From positions 62,001 through 126,000 of the forward strand of contig CAVPXP010000011.1 of the NCBI GenBank assembly GCA_963709645.1: a stretch of 64,000 bases of DNA, written 5' to 3'. Positions 30,811 through 42,767 of the stretch are shown here, piece by piece (position 1 is the first letter of the stretch; the number at the start of each line of letters is the position of its first letter). The notes under the pieces are model-generated. The model worked only from the letters and a program-made list of their open reading frames with translations, ran no database searches and was not told where the DNA came from. This stretch comes from DYRB01 sp963709645 (GTDB lineage Bacteria > Pseudomonadota > Gammaproteobacteria > Chromatiales > Chromatiaceae). Made by a program: the position numbers and the translations under genes.

Positions 30811-30835
30811 GGGACGGGGTGACATACCCCGTCCC
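30811..30835. repeat. Hairpin GGGACGGGGT-GACAT-ACCCCGTCCC
   Basis: A perfect 10-bp stem with a 5-nt loop close to REP copy 2 and sharing its GACGGGG core. It may be a diverged REP unit. Confidence 0.55.
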
Positions 30836-30853
30836 GCTCGGCAGATCCCGGCA

Positions 30854-30935
30854 GGGCGCAATAGCGGCACGTAATGCGCCGCATGGCAACGAACCGACAT
30901 TCTGCGCACTACGGCTGTCGCCTATTGCGCCCTAC
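30854..30935. repeat. Composite imperfect inverted repeat with GGGCGCAATAG arms
   Basis: The outer arms are GGGCGCAATAGCGGC and GTCGCCTATTGCGCCC; inner arms GTAATGCGCC and TGCGCACTAC. This nested form is that of a widespread gammaproteobacterial intergenic element (GGCGCAATAG...CTATTGCGCC). The stretch 30936-31224 behind it shows no gene. Confidence 0.6.
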
Positions 30936-31224
30936 GAATGTAACGAGCTGCGGAAAGGGGCCCCGCAATCCGGGGTTTCCGATCTATGCTCCGGCGCATG
31001 GCCAGCCCCCGCGAGTCGCGCGTATTGGAAAAACATGCTGCTGTCACTTCCCGCGGCGACCGCCGCGAGGCGATCTACCGGGACGATCCGCACCGGCCGG
31101 TTGGGGCGACTGTCCGACGCTCGCAGAACATAGCAGGGCGCGCTGGAAATTTGTCCGCGCCAGCGTCGCCATGGGCCCGGGCCCCCCGTACCAGGCCCCT
31201 GGCCCCGGCCCCCGGCATCCCAAG

Positions 31225-33201
31225 CTATTCGGACGACGTTGGTCCCGGCATCGGGTACCGGACCAGGAGCCATGCCTCGCTGGCGAACTCGAACGGCCGG
31301 GCCGCGATCACTGCAGCGGCGGTGCTCTGGGCCGCGCGGGCCCGCTCCGCCAGTGCCGGGTCACCGCTCGCCAGGCTCAGCTCCAGGATGACGCCGGCGG
31401 GTGACGGCAGGGGGCCGTCGGACAGGGCAGGTTCGGCCGGGACGGCGGGGAGCAGGGGTACGGCGGCCAGGCGCCAACCGCTGTCATCGTGAAAGCGCTC
31501 CCAGGCCAGATCGACCAGTCGCCGCGCCAGGGCGCGATCCGCTTGGGACCCGATGAGCACTGCCCAGTCTTGCAGTCCACACGCGACATAGGCGTAGTCC
31601 TCCAGGGTCGGTTCGCCGATCCACCCCTGGTCCGAGCGGGCTCGGTGCAGGTCCTGTCCATCCCATAGCTTGCCCACCAGGAAGTCGCGCAGGGCCTGGG
31701 CCGCATCGCGGTAGGGCCCGCCCGGAAAGGCGCGGGCCCCGGCGACCAGGGCACTGAGGGTCAACCCGTTCCAAGCCGCCAAGACCTTGGTGTCCGCGGG
31801 CAAGGTGCGCGCTGTGCGCTCGGCCAGCAGCGCGGCCTTTGCCTGATCCAGCAGGTGGGCAGCCGTCTCGGGGTCGAGCCCCAGGTCGGCAGCGACCTTG
31901 GCCGGGTCCGCCGCCATGACTGGCAAGGAACCGGCCGCGTGTTCCGGCGCACCACCCAGCCCCCAGGCATGGACCGCGAGCGGCAGCGCCTCCGGGGTCA
32001 GGAGGCGGGCGAGGTCCTCCGGCCGCCACAGATAGTACCCGCCCTCCTCCCCTGCCCCGTCCACCGCCGAGAAGCTGGCGATAAAGGCGCCATCCGGCGC
32101 GCGCATCTGCGCCAACAGGAAATCCAGGGTCTCGCGGGCCGCGAAGCGGTAGCGCGGCTCGTTCAGGACCTCCGCCGCACGTAGCAGCACGGGAACCAGA
32201 AGGGCCTGGTCGTAGAGCATCTTCTCGAAGTGCGGGGTGTGCCAGTTGGGGTCAACGGTGTAGCGGAAAAACCCGCCGCCGAGGTGATCGCGCAACCCGA
32301 GGCGGGTCATCTGGTCGAAGGTCAGGCGCAGGAAGGGGCCGAGCTCGGGGTTCGGGGTCAGCGCCTGGAGCTCCAGCAGCACCGCCAGGTTCGGGGCCAT
32401 GGGAAAACGGGACTGATGACCGAAGCCCCCGGCCAGGCGGTCGCCCCAGACCAGCGCCTCGGCGACCAGACGGCCGGAGACGACCTCGGGCCCCGGCGGC
32501 GCCTCCGTCGGCTGGACGCCGGTCGCCGCCTGCCTCGCCGCAAGACGTTCCGCGTCACTGCGGGCGAGTCGACCCAGCTCGTCGGGGCGGGTCTCCCAGA
32601 GCGCGACCAGGCGCTTCAGCAGGCCAGCCAGTCGCTCCGGGGGCTCATAGGTGAAGCCGGTCAGGGGATAGCCTTCGGGGGTGAGGATGACGTTCAGGGG
32701 CCAGCCCGCCTGGCCGGCCGTGCGCTGGGTGAAATCGATCAGGTAGGCGTCCAGGGCGGGGTGCAGCTCGCGGTCCAGTTTGACCGGGATGAAGTGGCGG
32801 TTGATGACCTCGGCGATCCCGGGGTCGCTCCAACTCTCGCGCTGCATGACGTGGCACCAGTGGCAGGCGAAGTAGCCGCTGGAGACGAAGATGGGGATAT
32901 TCCTGGCGCGGGCGTCCGCCAGGACCTGTGGCGCCCAGGGCCGCCAGTCCACCGGGTCCGCTCCATGCATGGCCAGATAGGGGGACGCATTGCCGGCCAA
33001 CGCATTGACCCGCACGGGCTGGTCCCCGGTGGCGGGCGTGGGTTCCGGTGGCGGTGCCGCGACCGGCACCTCGCCAAGTCCTGGGTAGGACCAAGCCGGC
33101 GTCACCACCAGGGATACAACCAGCCAGAGGGCCGCCGCCCCGACGGCGCCACCGGAGCGTCCCGAGGGCCACAACCGAGCCCCGGCCTTCCCCTGCGCCA
33201 T
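31225..33201 (-). CDS. YyaL/SPATA20-family protein (DUF255 thioredoxin-like domain)
   Basis: A 658-residue protein. An N-terminal hydrophobic segment (about 17-35, LWLVVSLVVTPAWS) suggests export or membrane anchoring. The DUF255 thioredoxin-like domain (about 65-230) is clear: NALAGNASPYLAMHGADPVDW, the CHWCHVM active-site-like motif and LDRELHPALDAYL. The remaining 400 residues are the alpha/alpha-toroid typical of YyaL (WHTPHFEKMLYDQALL, FIASFSAVDGAGEEGGYYLW). Biochemical role of the family is unsettled. Its ATG overlaps the tatC stop (ATGA), so it is translationally coupled to tatC. Confidence 0.9.
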   Translation of the reverse strand: MAQGKAGARLWPSGRSGGAVGAAALWLVVSLVVTPAWSYPGLGEVPVAAPPPEPTPATGDQPVRVNALAGNASPYLAMHGADPVDWRPWAPQVLADARARNIPIFVSSGYFACHWCHVMQRESWSDPGIAEVINRHFIPVKLDRELHPALDAYLIDFTQRTAGQAGWPLNVILTPEGYPLTGFTYEPPERLAGLLKRLVALWETRPDELGRLARSDAERLAARQAATGVQPTEAPPGPEVVSGRLVAEALVWGDRLAGGFGHQSRFPMAPNLAVLLELQALTPNPELGPFLRLTFDQMTRLGLRDHLGGGFFRYTVDPNWHTPHFEKMLYDQALLVPVLLRAAEVLNEPRYRFAARETLDFLLAQMRAPDGAFIASFSAVDGAGEEGGYYLWRPEDLARLLTPEALPLAVHAWGLGGAPEHAAGSLPVMAADPAKVAADLGLDPETAAHLLDQAKAALLAERTARTLPADTKVLAAWNGLTLSALVAGARAFPGGPYRDAAQALRDFLVGKLWDGQDLHRARSDQGWIGEPTLEDYAYVACGLQDWAVLIGSQADRALARRLVDLAWERFHDDSGWRLAAVPLLPAVPAEPALSDGPLPSPAGVILELSLASGDPALAERARAAQSTAAAVIAARPFEFASEAWLLVRYPMPGPTSSE

Positions 33202-34457
33202 CAGGCGACGTCGAGCTGCGCGAGGATGTTGCGCGCAACCATTCTCTGATCCGCGTCGCCCTGCTCCAAGACCTCGTAGAGCAGGGCCCTGGCGCTTGCG
33301 ACATCCCCCGCATCGCGCAGCGCCTGGATGCGACGGAGCTTGACCTCGCCGGCATCGGACAGGCGGTCTGGCAGCGCGTCGGGATGGTCCCCGTGATCGA
33401 GGTCCTGGGAGTCCTCCACCCCCCCCTCGGCCTCCTCGATGGCGTCGAGCTCGGCGTCCATCTGCTCTGGGGTCAGAGGGACGAATCGCCCAGGAAGGTT
33501 CATGTCCCCCCCGTCGATTTCGGTACCCACGACGACATCGCCGGCCATTTGTTCTCCCAACCCCTCGCCGGGTGGACTCCAGGGGCGCGGCTGGGGCTCG
33601 GCACCGGCCGCACCCGGAGGGGCCGGCGGGGTTAGTCGGGCCTGAACCCCCGCGGGAGCCGACGGGGCCTTCGGACCCCCGGCGGGCGGTGCGGCGCTAC
33701 CTTGGGCGCTACGCCGGTTCGGATCGAGCAGAATCCGGGAGGCGAAGATACCCGCCTCGAACAGCATCCACATGGGCACTGCCAGCAGAGTCTGGGAGAA
33801 GACGTCCGGCGGGGTGAGGAACATACCGATGACGAAGGCCCCCACGATGACGTAGGGCCGTTTGCCCGACAACTGTTCAGTGGTGACCATTCCCGCCGCC
33901 ACCAGAAGGATGGTGGCAATGGGGATCTCGAAGGCCAGGCCAAAAGCAAAGAACAGGGTCAGGACAAAGTCCAGGTACTTGGAGATGTCCGTCATCACGG
34001 CCACACCCTCCGGGGCCGTGGCAATGAAGAAGGCGAAAATCAGCGGAAACACCACGTAGTACGCGAAGGCCGCGCCCAGGTAAAATAGGATGATGCTGGA
34101 GATCAACAGCGGCACCGCCAGGCGCTTCTCGTGACGGTAGAGCCCCGGCGCGACGAAGGCCCACAGCTGATAGAGCAGATAGGGCATGGCCAGGAAGACC
34201 GCCGCCACCAGGGCCAGGCGAAAGGGCGTCAGAAAGGGAGCAGCCACCTCGGTGGCGATCATGCTGCTGCCCTGAGGGAGCTGCCCCATCAGAGGCTGGG
34301 CGACGTAGGTATAAACAGCGTTGGAGAAGGGAAAGAGGATCAAGAAGACCAGCAGCACCGCCACGATACCGCGGATCAGGCGGTCGCGCAGCTCGATCAG
34401 GTGGGAGATAAAGGGCTGCTCGGCCCCCGGCTCATCGTTATAGTCGGGCAGGGACAT
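33201..34457 (-). CDS. tatC: Twin-arginine translocase TatC with FimV-C-like C-terminal extension
   Basis: The receptor component of the Tat pathway, which exports folded proteins. Residues 1-245 are a complete six-helix TatC (FISHLIELRDRLIRG at the N-terminus, FLTPPDVFSQTLLAVPMW near the end). Unusually the protein goes on for about 170 residues: a Pro/Ala/Gly linker (246-325), an acidic stretch (326-368) and a helical hairpin at 372-415 (KLRRIQALRDAGDVASARAL, LLYEVLEQGDADQRMVARN) resembling the C-terminal domain of FimV, a TPR-like module. It is the last tat gene; its stop overlaps the next start. The tail would lie in the cytoplasm. Confidence 0.95.
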   Translation of the reverse strand: MSLPDYNDEPGAEQPFISHLIELRDRLIRGIVAVLLVFLILFPFSNAVYTYVAQPLMGQLPQGSSMIATEVAAPFLTPFRLALVAAVFLAMPYLLYQLWAFVAPGLYRHEKRLAVPLLISSIILFYLGAAFAYYVVFPLIFAFFIATAPEGVAVMTDISKYLDFVLTLFFAFGLAFEIPIATILLVAAGMVTTEQLSGKRPYVIVGAFVIGMFLTPPDVFSQTLLAVPMWMLFEAGIFASRILLDPNRRSAQGSAAPPAGGPKAPSAPAGVQARLTPPAPPGAAGAEPQPRPWSPPGEGLGEQMAGDVVVGTEIDGGDMNLPGRFVPLTPEQMDAELDAIEEAEGGVEDSQDLDHGDHPDALPDRLSDAGEVKLRRIQALRDAGDVASARALLYEVLEQGDADQRMVARNILAQLDVA

Positions 34458-34524
34458 GGGTCTCGGGGCGGTTCAGGTGGCTCTGGGGGTCACCGGGGCC
34501 GGGCAGGATCAGACCCACCGGGGC

Positions 34525-34914
34525 TCAGGCACGCGTATCAGGGACGGAGGTACCGGCCGCGGATGGTGCGGGCGGACTGGGAGTAAGGTCCGAGGAAGTG
34601 TCGGTGGTGGCCGCCGGGCCAATGGCGCCGGTGGTGGCGATCACCGCATGCCCGCCAGCCCGAGGCACCGCGCCCTGCGATTCTTCCAGGATGGTCTCCA
34701 AGGGGTTGCTCTCGGCCTGCTTGCGAAGGATCTCTTTTAGCTCATCGGCCTTGAGCTCGCGGTCGATCTCGGCCTTGACGGAGCCGAGCACACGCCGCGC
34801 CCGCCCCAGCCAGAGCCCGGCGACCCGGGCCATGCGGGGCAGTCGTTCGGGCCCGACGATCACCAGGGCCACGACCCCGATCAGGACCAGTTCCCAGAAA
34901 CCAACGTCGAACAT
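34525..34914 (-). CDS. tatB: Twin-arginine translocase TatB
   Basis: The 129-residue Tat substrate-receptor partner of TatC: one N-terminal membrane helix (FWELVLIGVVALVIVGPERLP), with the Glu in the helix and the conserved GPERLP hinge that distinguish TatB, an amphipathic helix (RMARVAGLWLGRARRVLG) and a disordered Thr/Pro/Ala-rich tail. It lies between tatA and tatC, with 67 bp to tatC. Confidence 0.95.
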   Translation of the reverse strand: MFDVGFWELVLIGVVALVIVGPERLPRMARVAGLWLGRARRVLGSVKAEIDRELKADELKEILRKQAESNPLETILEESQGAVPRAGGHAVIATTGAIGPAATTDTSSDLTPSPPAPSAAGTSVPDTRA

Positions 34915-34973
34915 GGGCTCCCCTCCTCACCCGGCCGGCGGGGCAGGCCGCCGGACCCGAGACAGACCCCCAG

Positions 34974-35251
34974 TCAGACCTTCGGCTTGCTCTGGTCGGT
35001 ACCCGACGCAGTACCGGCCGAAGCATCCGCCCCAGGCGCTGCATCGGCGCCGGTACCCTTGGCCTCAGCCTGCTCGATCTTTTGCGGCTCGGCTCGCCTC
35101 GGCCTCGCCGTCCTTCATGGCGCTGCGAAAGCCCTTGATCGCATTCCCAAGGTCCGAGCCCAGGCCCGGTCAGGCGCTTGGTCCCGAAGATCAGGAGCAC
35201 GATCACCAGGATGATCAACAACTGCCAGATACTGATGCCACCCATACCCAT
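34974..35251 (-). CDS. tatA: Twin-arginine translocase TatA (two frame breaks)
   Basis: The pore-forming Tat subunit. ATG 35251 follows GGAGG. The membrane helix reads MGMGGISIWQLLIILVIVLL and continues into FGTKRL, then the frame breaks at 35165-35167 (one G too many on the coding strand). It continues in another frame as LGSDLGNAIKGFRSAMKDGE, the classical amphipathic helix, breaks again at 35080-35083 (one A missing) and ends with a Lys/Ala/Gly-rich tail and TGA at 34974. Repaired length is about 92 residues. Because tatB and tatC are intact I take the breaks as sequence errors. Confidence 0.85.
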
Positions 35252-35394
35252 GCTGTCCTCCAACGCTACCCCTTGGGGTAGTCGCATCTCGATCGATTGT
35301 GTCGCCCCCGCCGCCCGGAACCAGCGAGGCGGGCCGAGTCTGGCGGAAGCGGCGGATCATAACGCAAGACCGGCCCCGTCGCAGAGCCGGGACT

Positions 35395-35714
35395 TCAGCC
35401 GCGGCGGCTCGCCTTCTCCTCCAGGCCCGGAGAGTCCGAAACGCCGATCCAGCTCTGACAAAACGGCATCTCGGACCCAGCCCCTGCTGGGCCAGCAGGA
35501 CCAGGGTATGGAACCACAGGTCCGCCACCTCGTGGACCAGCCTGTCCGGGTCCCCATCCTTGGCCGCCATCACTGTCTCGGTGGCCTCTTCGCCGACCTT
35601 CTTCAGGATGGCGTCGAGCCCCTTGGTATAGAGCCTGGCCACATAGGAAGAGTCGGGGTCGGCCCCCTTACGCCCCTCCAAGACTTGCGACAACCGCACC
35701 AGCACATCGTTCAT
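35395..35714 (-). CDS. hisE: Phosphoribosyl-ATP pyrophosphatase HisE (two frame breaks)
   Basis: Second step of histidine synthesis, PR-ATP to PR-AMP. ATG 35714 overlaps the hisI stop (ATGA). The MazG-like all-helical fold is recognisable: SYVARLYTKGLDAILKKVGE, EEATETVMAAKDGD and HEVADLWFHTLVLLAQQ. After QQGLGP the frame breaks near 35470 (one extra A on the coding strand) and again at 35425-35427 (one extra G). The repaired end is DAVLSELDRRFGLSGLEEKA. About 106 residues, normal for the family. Confidence 0.85.
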
Positions 35715-36148
35715 GGACCTGTCTCGCTGCCCTTGGCCTCGCTGGCCTTGCCGTAGATGGCACCGGGGTCCTTGAGGACTGGCGCCACATCGGCCCAGTC
35801 GTCGCCCTGGAGTTCCCGGAAGAAGCAATTGTGCCGGCCCGTGTGGCAGGCAATACCGCCCTTCTGCTCCACCTCCAACAAGACGACATCGCCGTCGCAG
35901 TCCAGACGCAGGGCGTAGACCACCTGCTGATGGCCGGATTCCTCCCCCTTGTGCCATAGCCGTTGGCGGGAGCGCGACCAATAGACGGCGTGTCCGGTCT
36001 CACGGGTCAGGCGCAGGGCCTCGCGATTCATCCAGGCGACCATGAGCACCTTGCCAGTGCCGCGTTCCTGGGCAATGGCCGGGACCAGACCCCGCTCGTC
36101 CCACTTCACGACCTCCAGCCAGTCGTTCCGTCGATTGCTCGCGCCCAT
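35711..36148 (-). CDS. hisI: Phosphoribosyl-AMP cyclohydrolase HisI
   Basis: Third step of histidine synthesis, hydrolysing PR-AMP to ProFAR. The 145-residue protein shows VKWDERGLVPAIAQE, MVAWMNREAL, the metal-binding DCDGD and the zinc cysteines in CHTGRHNCFFRE. The start at 36148 is preceded by GGAG; an ATG at 36163 that overlaps the hisA stop (ATGA) is a good alternative adding five residues. hisE is a separate gene here, not fused to hisI as in enterobacteria. Stop codon overlaps the hisE start. Confidence 0.92.
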   Translation of the reverse strand: MGASNRRNDWLEVVKWDERGLVPAIAQERGTGKVLMVAWMNREALRLTRETGHAVYWSRSRQRLWHKGEESGHQQVVYALRLDCDGDVVLLEVEQKGGIACHTGRHNCFFRELQGDDWADVAPVLKDPGAIYGKASEAKGSETGP

Positions 36149-36159
36149 GTTCGACTCCG

Positions 36160-36913
36160 TCATTGTGAGAGACCGTCCGCCAGGCGCTGCCCGGCGGCGA
36201 AGTCCAGGGTGCCCTCGTAGATGGCCCGCCCAGTGATGGCGCCGATAATGCCCCCGCCGGGGGCCGGCGCCAGGCCCGCCTGGATCAGGGCGCGCACGTC
36301 CTCCAGATTGGTGATGCCCCCGGAGGCGATGACCGGGGTGGACATCGCCCCTGCCAGCCGTTGGGTCGCCTCCACGTTGGGACCGCTCAGCATGCCGTCG
36401 CGCCCGATGTCCGTGTAGACGATGGCCGAGACCCCGTCCTGCTCGAAGCGCTTGGCCAGGTCCTCGACCCGGTGCTCGGTGATCTCCGCCCAGCCCTTGA
36501 TGGCGACCTGCCCGTCCTTGGCGTCGAGCCCCACGATGATGTGTCCTGGGAAGGCGCGACAGGCCCGCGCGACCAAGGCCGGCTCCTTGACCGCCTGGGT
36601 GCCGATGATGCACCAGGTCACCCCCGCGTCGAGATAGGCCGCAATGGTCGCCTCGTCGCGGATGCCGCCGCCGACCTGGATCGGCAGACCGGGAAAATGC
36701 CCGGCGATGGCCCGCACGGCCTCCCCGTTCACCGGCTCCCCGGCGAAGGCACCGTTGAGGTCGACCAGGTGCAGGCGCCGCGCACCCTCGCCGCACCCAG
36801 CGCCCGGCCATGTCCACCGGATCGTCGGAGAAGACCGTCTCGTCGTCCATGCGGCCCTGACGCAGGCGCACGCAGCGCCCGTCCTTGAGATCGATGGCGG
36901 GGATCAACAGCAC
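36160..36913 (-). CDS. hisA: ProFAR isomerase HisA (one frame break)
   Basis: Isomerises ProFAR to PRFAR in histidine synthesis; a TIM-barrel of about 250 residues. The GTG at 36913 has an AGAGGT site and gives LLIPAIDLKDGRCVRLRQGR with the catalytic Asp. The second half contains GGGIRDEATIAAYL, the second catalytic Asp in VYTDIGRDGMLSG and ASGGITNLEDVRAL. The frame breaks near 36790 (one extra C on the coding strand); repaired it reads GRWVREGARRLHLVDLNGA. The neighbouring hisH and hisF, which usually flank hisA, are absent. Confidence 0.9.
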
Positions 36914-36965
36914 TGGCGATACCTCTGGGACGGCAGGCTGGGGCGAGATGGGGCGCGCGAGCGCC

Positions 36966-37596
36966 TCAGAGGGCGCCCTTGGTCGAGGGGGTGAGGCCAG
37001 CCATGCGCGGGTCCGGCTCCACCGCCATGCGCAGGGCCCGGCCGAAGGCCTTGAACACGGTCTCGGCCTGGTGGTGGGCGTTCGACGCCGCGGAGGTTGT
37101 CCAGGTGCAGGGTCACCCCGGCGTGGTTGACGAAGCCCTGGAAGAATTCCTGAAACAGGTCCACGTCGAAGCCCCCGATCATCGCCCGGGTGAAGTCGAC
37201 GTGGTAGGACAACCCCGGGCGACCGGACAGGTCGATCACCACCCGCGACAGGGCCTCGTCCAGGGGGACATAGGCGTGGCCGTAGCGGCGCACCCCCTTC
37301 TTGTCCCCCAGGGCCTGCGCCAGGGCCTGACCCAAGGTGATGCCAATGTCCTCCACCGTGTGGTGGGCGTCGATGTGCAGATCGCCCTCGGCCTGGATGT
37401 CCAGATCGACGAGCCCGTGGCGGGCGACCTGATCGAGCATGTGCTCCAGGAAGGCCACCCCGGTCCGAAAACTCGACCGGCCCGTTCCGTCCAGGTCGAT
37501 CTCGACTCGGATCCGGGTCTCCAGGGTATTGCGCTCGATGCAGGCGCGACGACCGCCCATGGGCGGGCTCGTCGGCGTGAGAGTCGGCTGATCCAT
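36966..37596 (-). CDS. hisB: Imidazoleglycerol-phosphate dehydratase HisB (one frame break)
   Basis: Dehydrates imidazole-glycerol phosphate; monofunctional, without the phosphatase domain found in E. coli HisB. About 209 residues. Both Mn-binding His clusters are seen: DAHHTVEDIGI in the first half and NAHHQAETVFKAFG in the second, the latter only after repair of a break near 37083 (one extra G). The end GLTPSTKGAL is typical. ATG 37596 is used; Met13 is an alternative start. It is the first gene of the his-tat run; the 255-bp gap upstream holds no clear paired promoter elements. Confidence 0.9.
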
Positions 37597-37851
37597 AAGG
37601 GATGGTCGTCGTGGCTCTGATGGGGTCCGGGGCGCTATTAGACCACAGCGGGGCGGTCGGGTAGAGACCGGTCACCCGCCGCGCTGCAGCGCCACGACCT
37701 GTCAAGGGCGCGGACTTCGGCGCCCCTGAACCAGAGCCGCCTCGGCACCTTTGGGGCACGCATGGGCCAAAGGGGCGCGACCCGCAGCCAGACGCTGGGG
37801 CTCGGCTATACTTCGGGCAACCCCAGACACCGATAGTCCTCGATCACCGCC

Positions 37852-38571
37852 ATGGCACGCCTACCCCGTTTCGTCCTCCCTGAGTACCCGCAACACGTCA
37901 TACAACGCGGCAACAACGGCCAACGTATCCTGTTCGACGAGGCGGACTACTGGTTCCTATGGGAACGGCTCAGGGCCGGAGCGGATAAGTTCGGCTGCGA
38001 CATCCATGCCTACGTGCTGATGCCGAGCCACTTTCACCTGCTCATCACACCCCGTTCGGAGAACGGCCTGGGCAAGCTGATGCAATACGTCGGACGCTAC
38101 TATGTCCGGTACTTCAACCAGCGCTACGGGCGCACCGGGACCCTTTGGGACGGGCGCTACCGGGCCACCCTCGTGGACCCGAAGGGCTACTCCAACGCCT
38201 GTGCCCGTTACGTCGAGGAGAACCCGGTGCGTGCCGGGCTGGTGAAGGACGCGGTCGCCTACGACTGGTCCAGCTACGGGGCCCATGCGACGGGGCACGA
38301 CGACGCCCTGGTCCGTCCCCACAGCGGCTACCTCGCGCTGGGACGCAGCGCCCGCGCGCGGCAGGACGCCTGGCGCGCGCTCTTTGCCAAACCGATGGAC
38401 CCATCCCTGCTGGAGCGCATCCGCTCTGCCACCAACAAGGCCTGGGTCCTGGGGGACGCCGAGTTCTGCGCGGAGATCGAGGCCCACCTGAATCGTCGCG
38501 CCACCCCGCGGGCGCGCGGCGGTGACCGCCGATCGGCCGCCTACCGACAGGGACTGACGCAGGCCCACTAG
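37852..38571 (+). CDS. REP-associated transposase, long subgroup (Y1_Tnp)
   Basis: A 239-residue Y1-type transposase of the widespread MARLPR.VLP...HVIQRGNN family. The HUH motif is HFHLL (in LMPSHFHLLITPR); the catalytic Tyr lies in NACARYVEENPVRAG; a further ARRAY-like C-terminal region follows (SGYLALGRSARARQDAWRAL). I see no clear REP palindromes next to it. A possible -10 element TATACT is at 37807-37812, without a matching -35. It lies directly before a cupin gene (5-bp gap) in the same direction. Confidence 0.92.
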   Translation: MARLPRFVLPEYPQHVIQRGNNGQRILFDEADYWFLWERLRAGADKFGCDIHAYVLMPSHFHLLITPRSENGLGKLMQYVGRYYVRYFNQRYGRTGTLWDGRYRATLVDPKGYSNACARYVEENPVRAGLVKDAVAYDWSSYGAHATGHDDALVRPHSGYLALGRSARARQDAWRALFAKPMDPSLLERIRSATNKAWVLGDAEFCAEIEAHLNRRATPRARGGDRRSAAYRQGLTQAH

Positions 38572-38576
38572 GAACC

Positions 38577-38966
38577 ATGCCCGGCGAGCCCCCGCGCATC
38601 CATCGTCCGGACGAAGCCGACGAATACCTCATTGCGGAGCGCTGCCGCATCCTGGAGACCTGGAACCGCCCGGACGATCCAGCCCTATCGGTGGCCCGTG
38701 CCCGCGTGGCCCCCGGCGTCACCACCAGATGGCACCGCCTGGCCGGCATTTGCGAACGCTACCTGATCCTCGCCGGCCAGGGACGGGTGGAGGTCGGCAA
38801 TCTGGCGCCCGAGGTCGTCAGGCCAGGCGATCTCATCTACATCCCCGCCGGTTGTCGCCAGCGCATCGCCAACCCGGACGACAGCGACCTGGTCTTTCTC
38901 GCCCTGTGCACCCCGCGCTTCGTTCCAGAGGCGTATCAAGACATCGAGGACGAACCTCCCTCATGA
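38577..38966 (+). CDS. Cupin-domain protein
   Basis: A 129-residue single-domain cupin. Motif 1 is degenerate (TRWHRLAGICERYLILAGQG keeps one His and one Glu), followed by GDLIYIPAGCRQRIAN for motif 2 (PxG...R instead of PxGxxH). The fold is convincing, but a metal site would need unusual ligands. Substrate unknown. The start is 5 bp after the transposase stop, so transcription is probably shared even if the functions are unrelated. Confidence 0.88.
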   Translation: MPGEPPRIHRPDEADEYLIAERCRILETWNRPDDPALSVARARVAPGVTTRWHRLAGICERYLILAGQGRVEVGNLAPEVVRPGDLIYIPAGCRQRIANPDDSDLVFLALCTPRFVPEAYQDIEDEPPS

Positions 38967-39081
38967 ACCTCGCGGCAAGGGCGGGCGATGCGCGTCGGCC
39001 GCCAGCCCGCCGGTCACACCGGGATCAAGCGCACCGCAGCCGCGGACTGTTGCGATGGGGGCTGCGGTCAGTCGCACCGCC

Positions 39082-42648
<3,567 letters not shown>

Positions 42649-42767
42649 GGGTGGGCGTCCTGGGTACTTAAGGTCCGGTCAGTGGGCTCCCGAGCGGCGG
42701 GACAGGGCGATGGGGCTGGTCTCACCCTCAAACGAATACGCGAAGACCGTCCCCACCAACCAAAGCC

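Noticed and set aside
35711..37759. Single 682-codon open frame across hisI, hisA and hisB
   Set aside because: It arises because frame breaks join out-of-frame parts of hisB and hisA to hisI. Recognisable His enzymes lie in separate frames with their own starts and stops, so this is not a fusion protein.
37597..37851. his promoter based on TTGACA in the gap upstream of hisB
   Set aside because: The nearest plausible -10 (TCTAAT) lies more than 50 bp away, far outside functional spacing.
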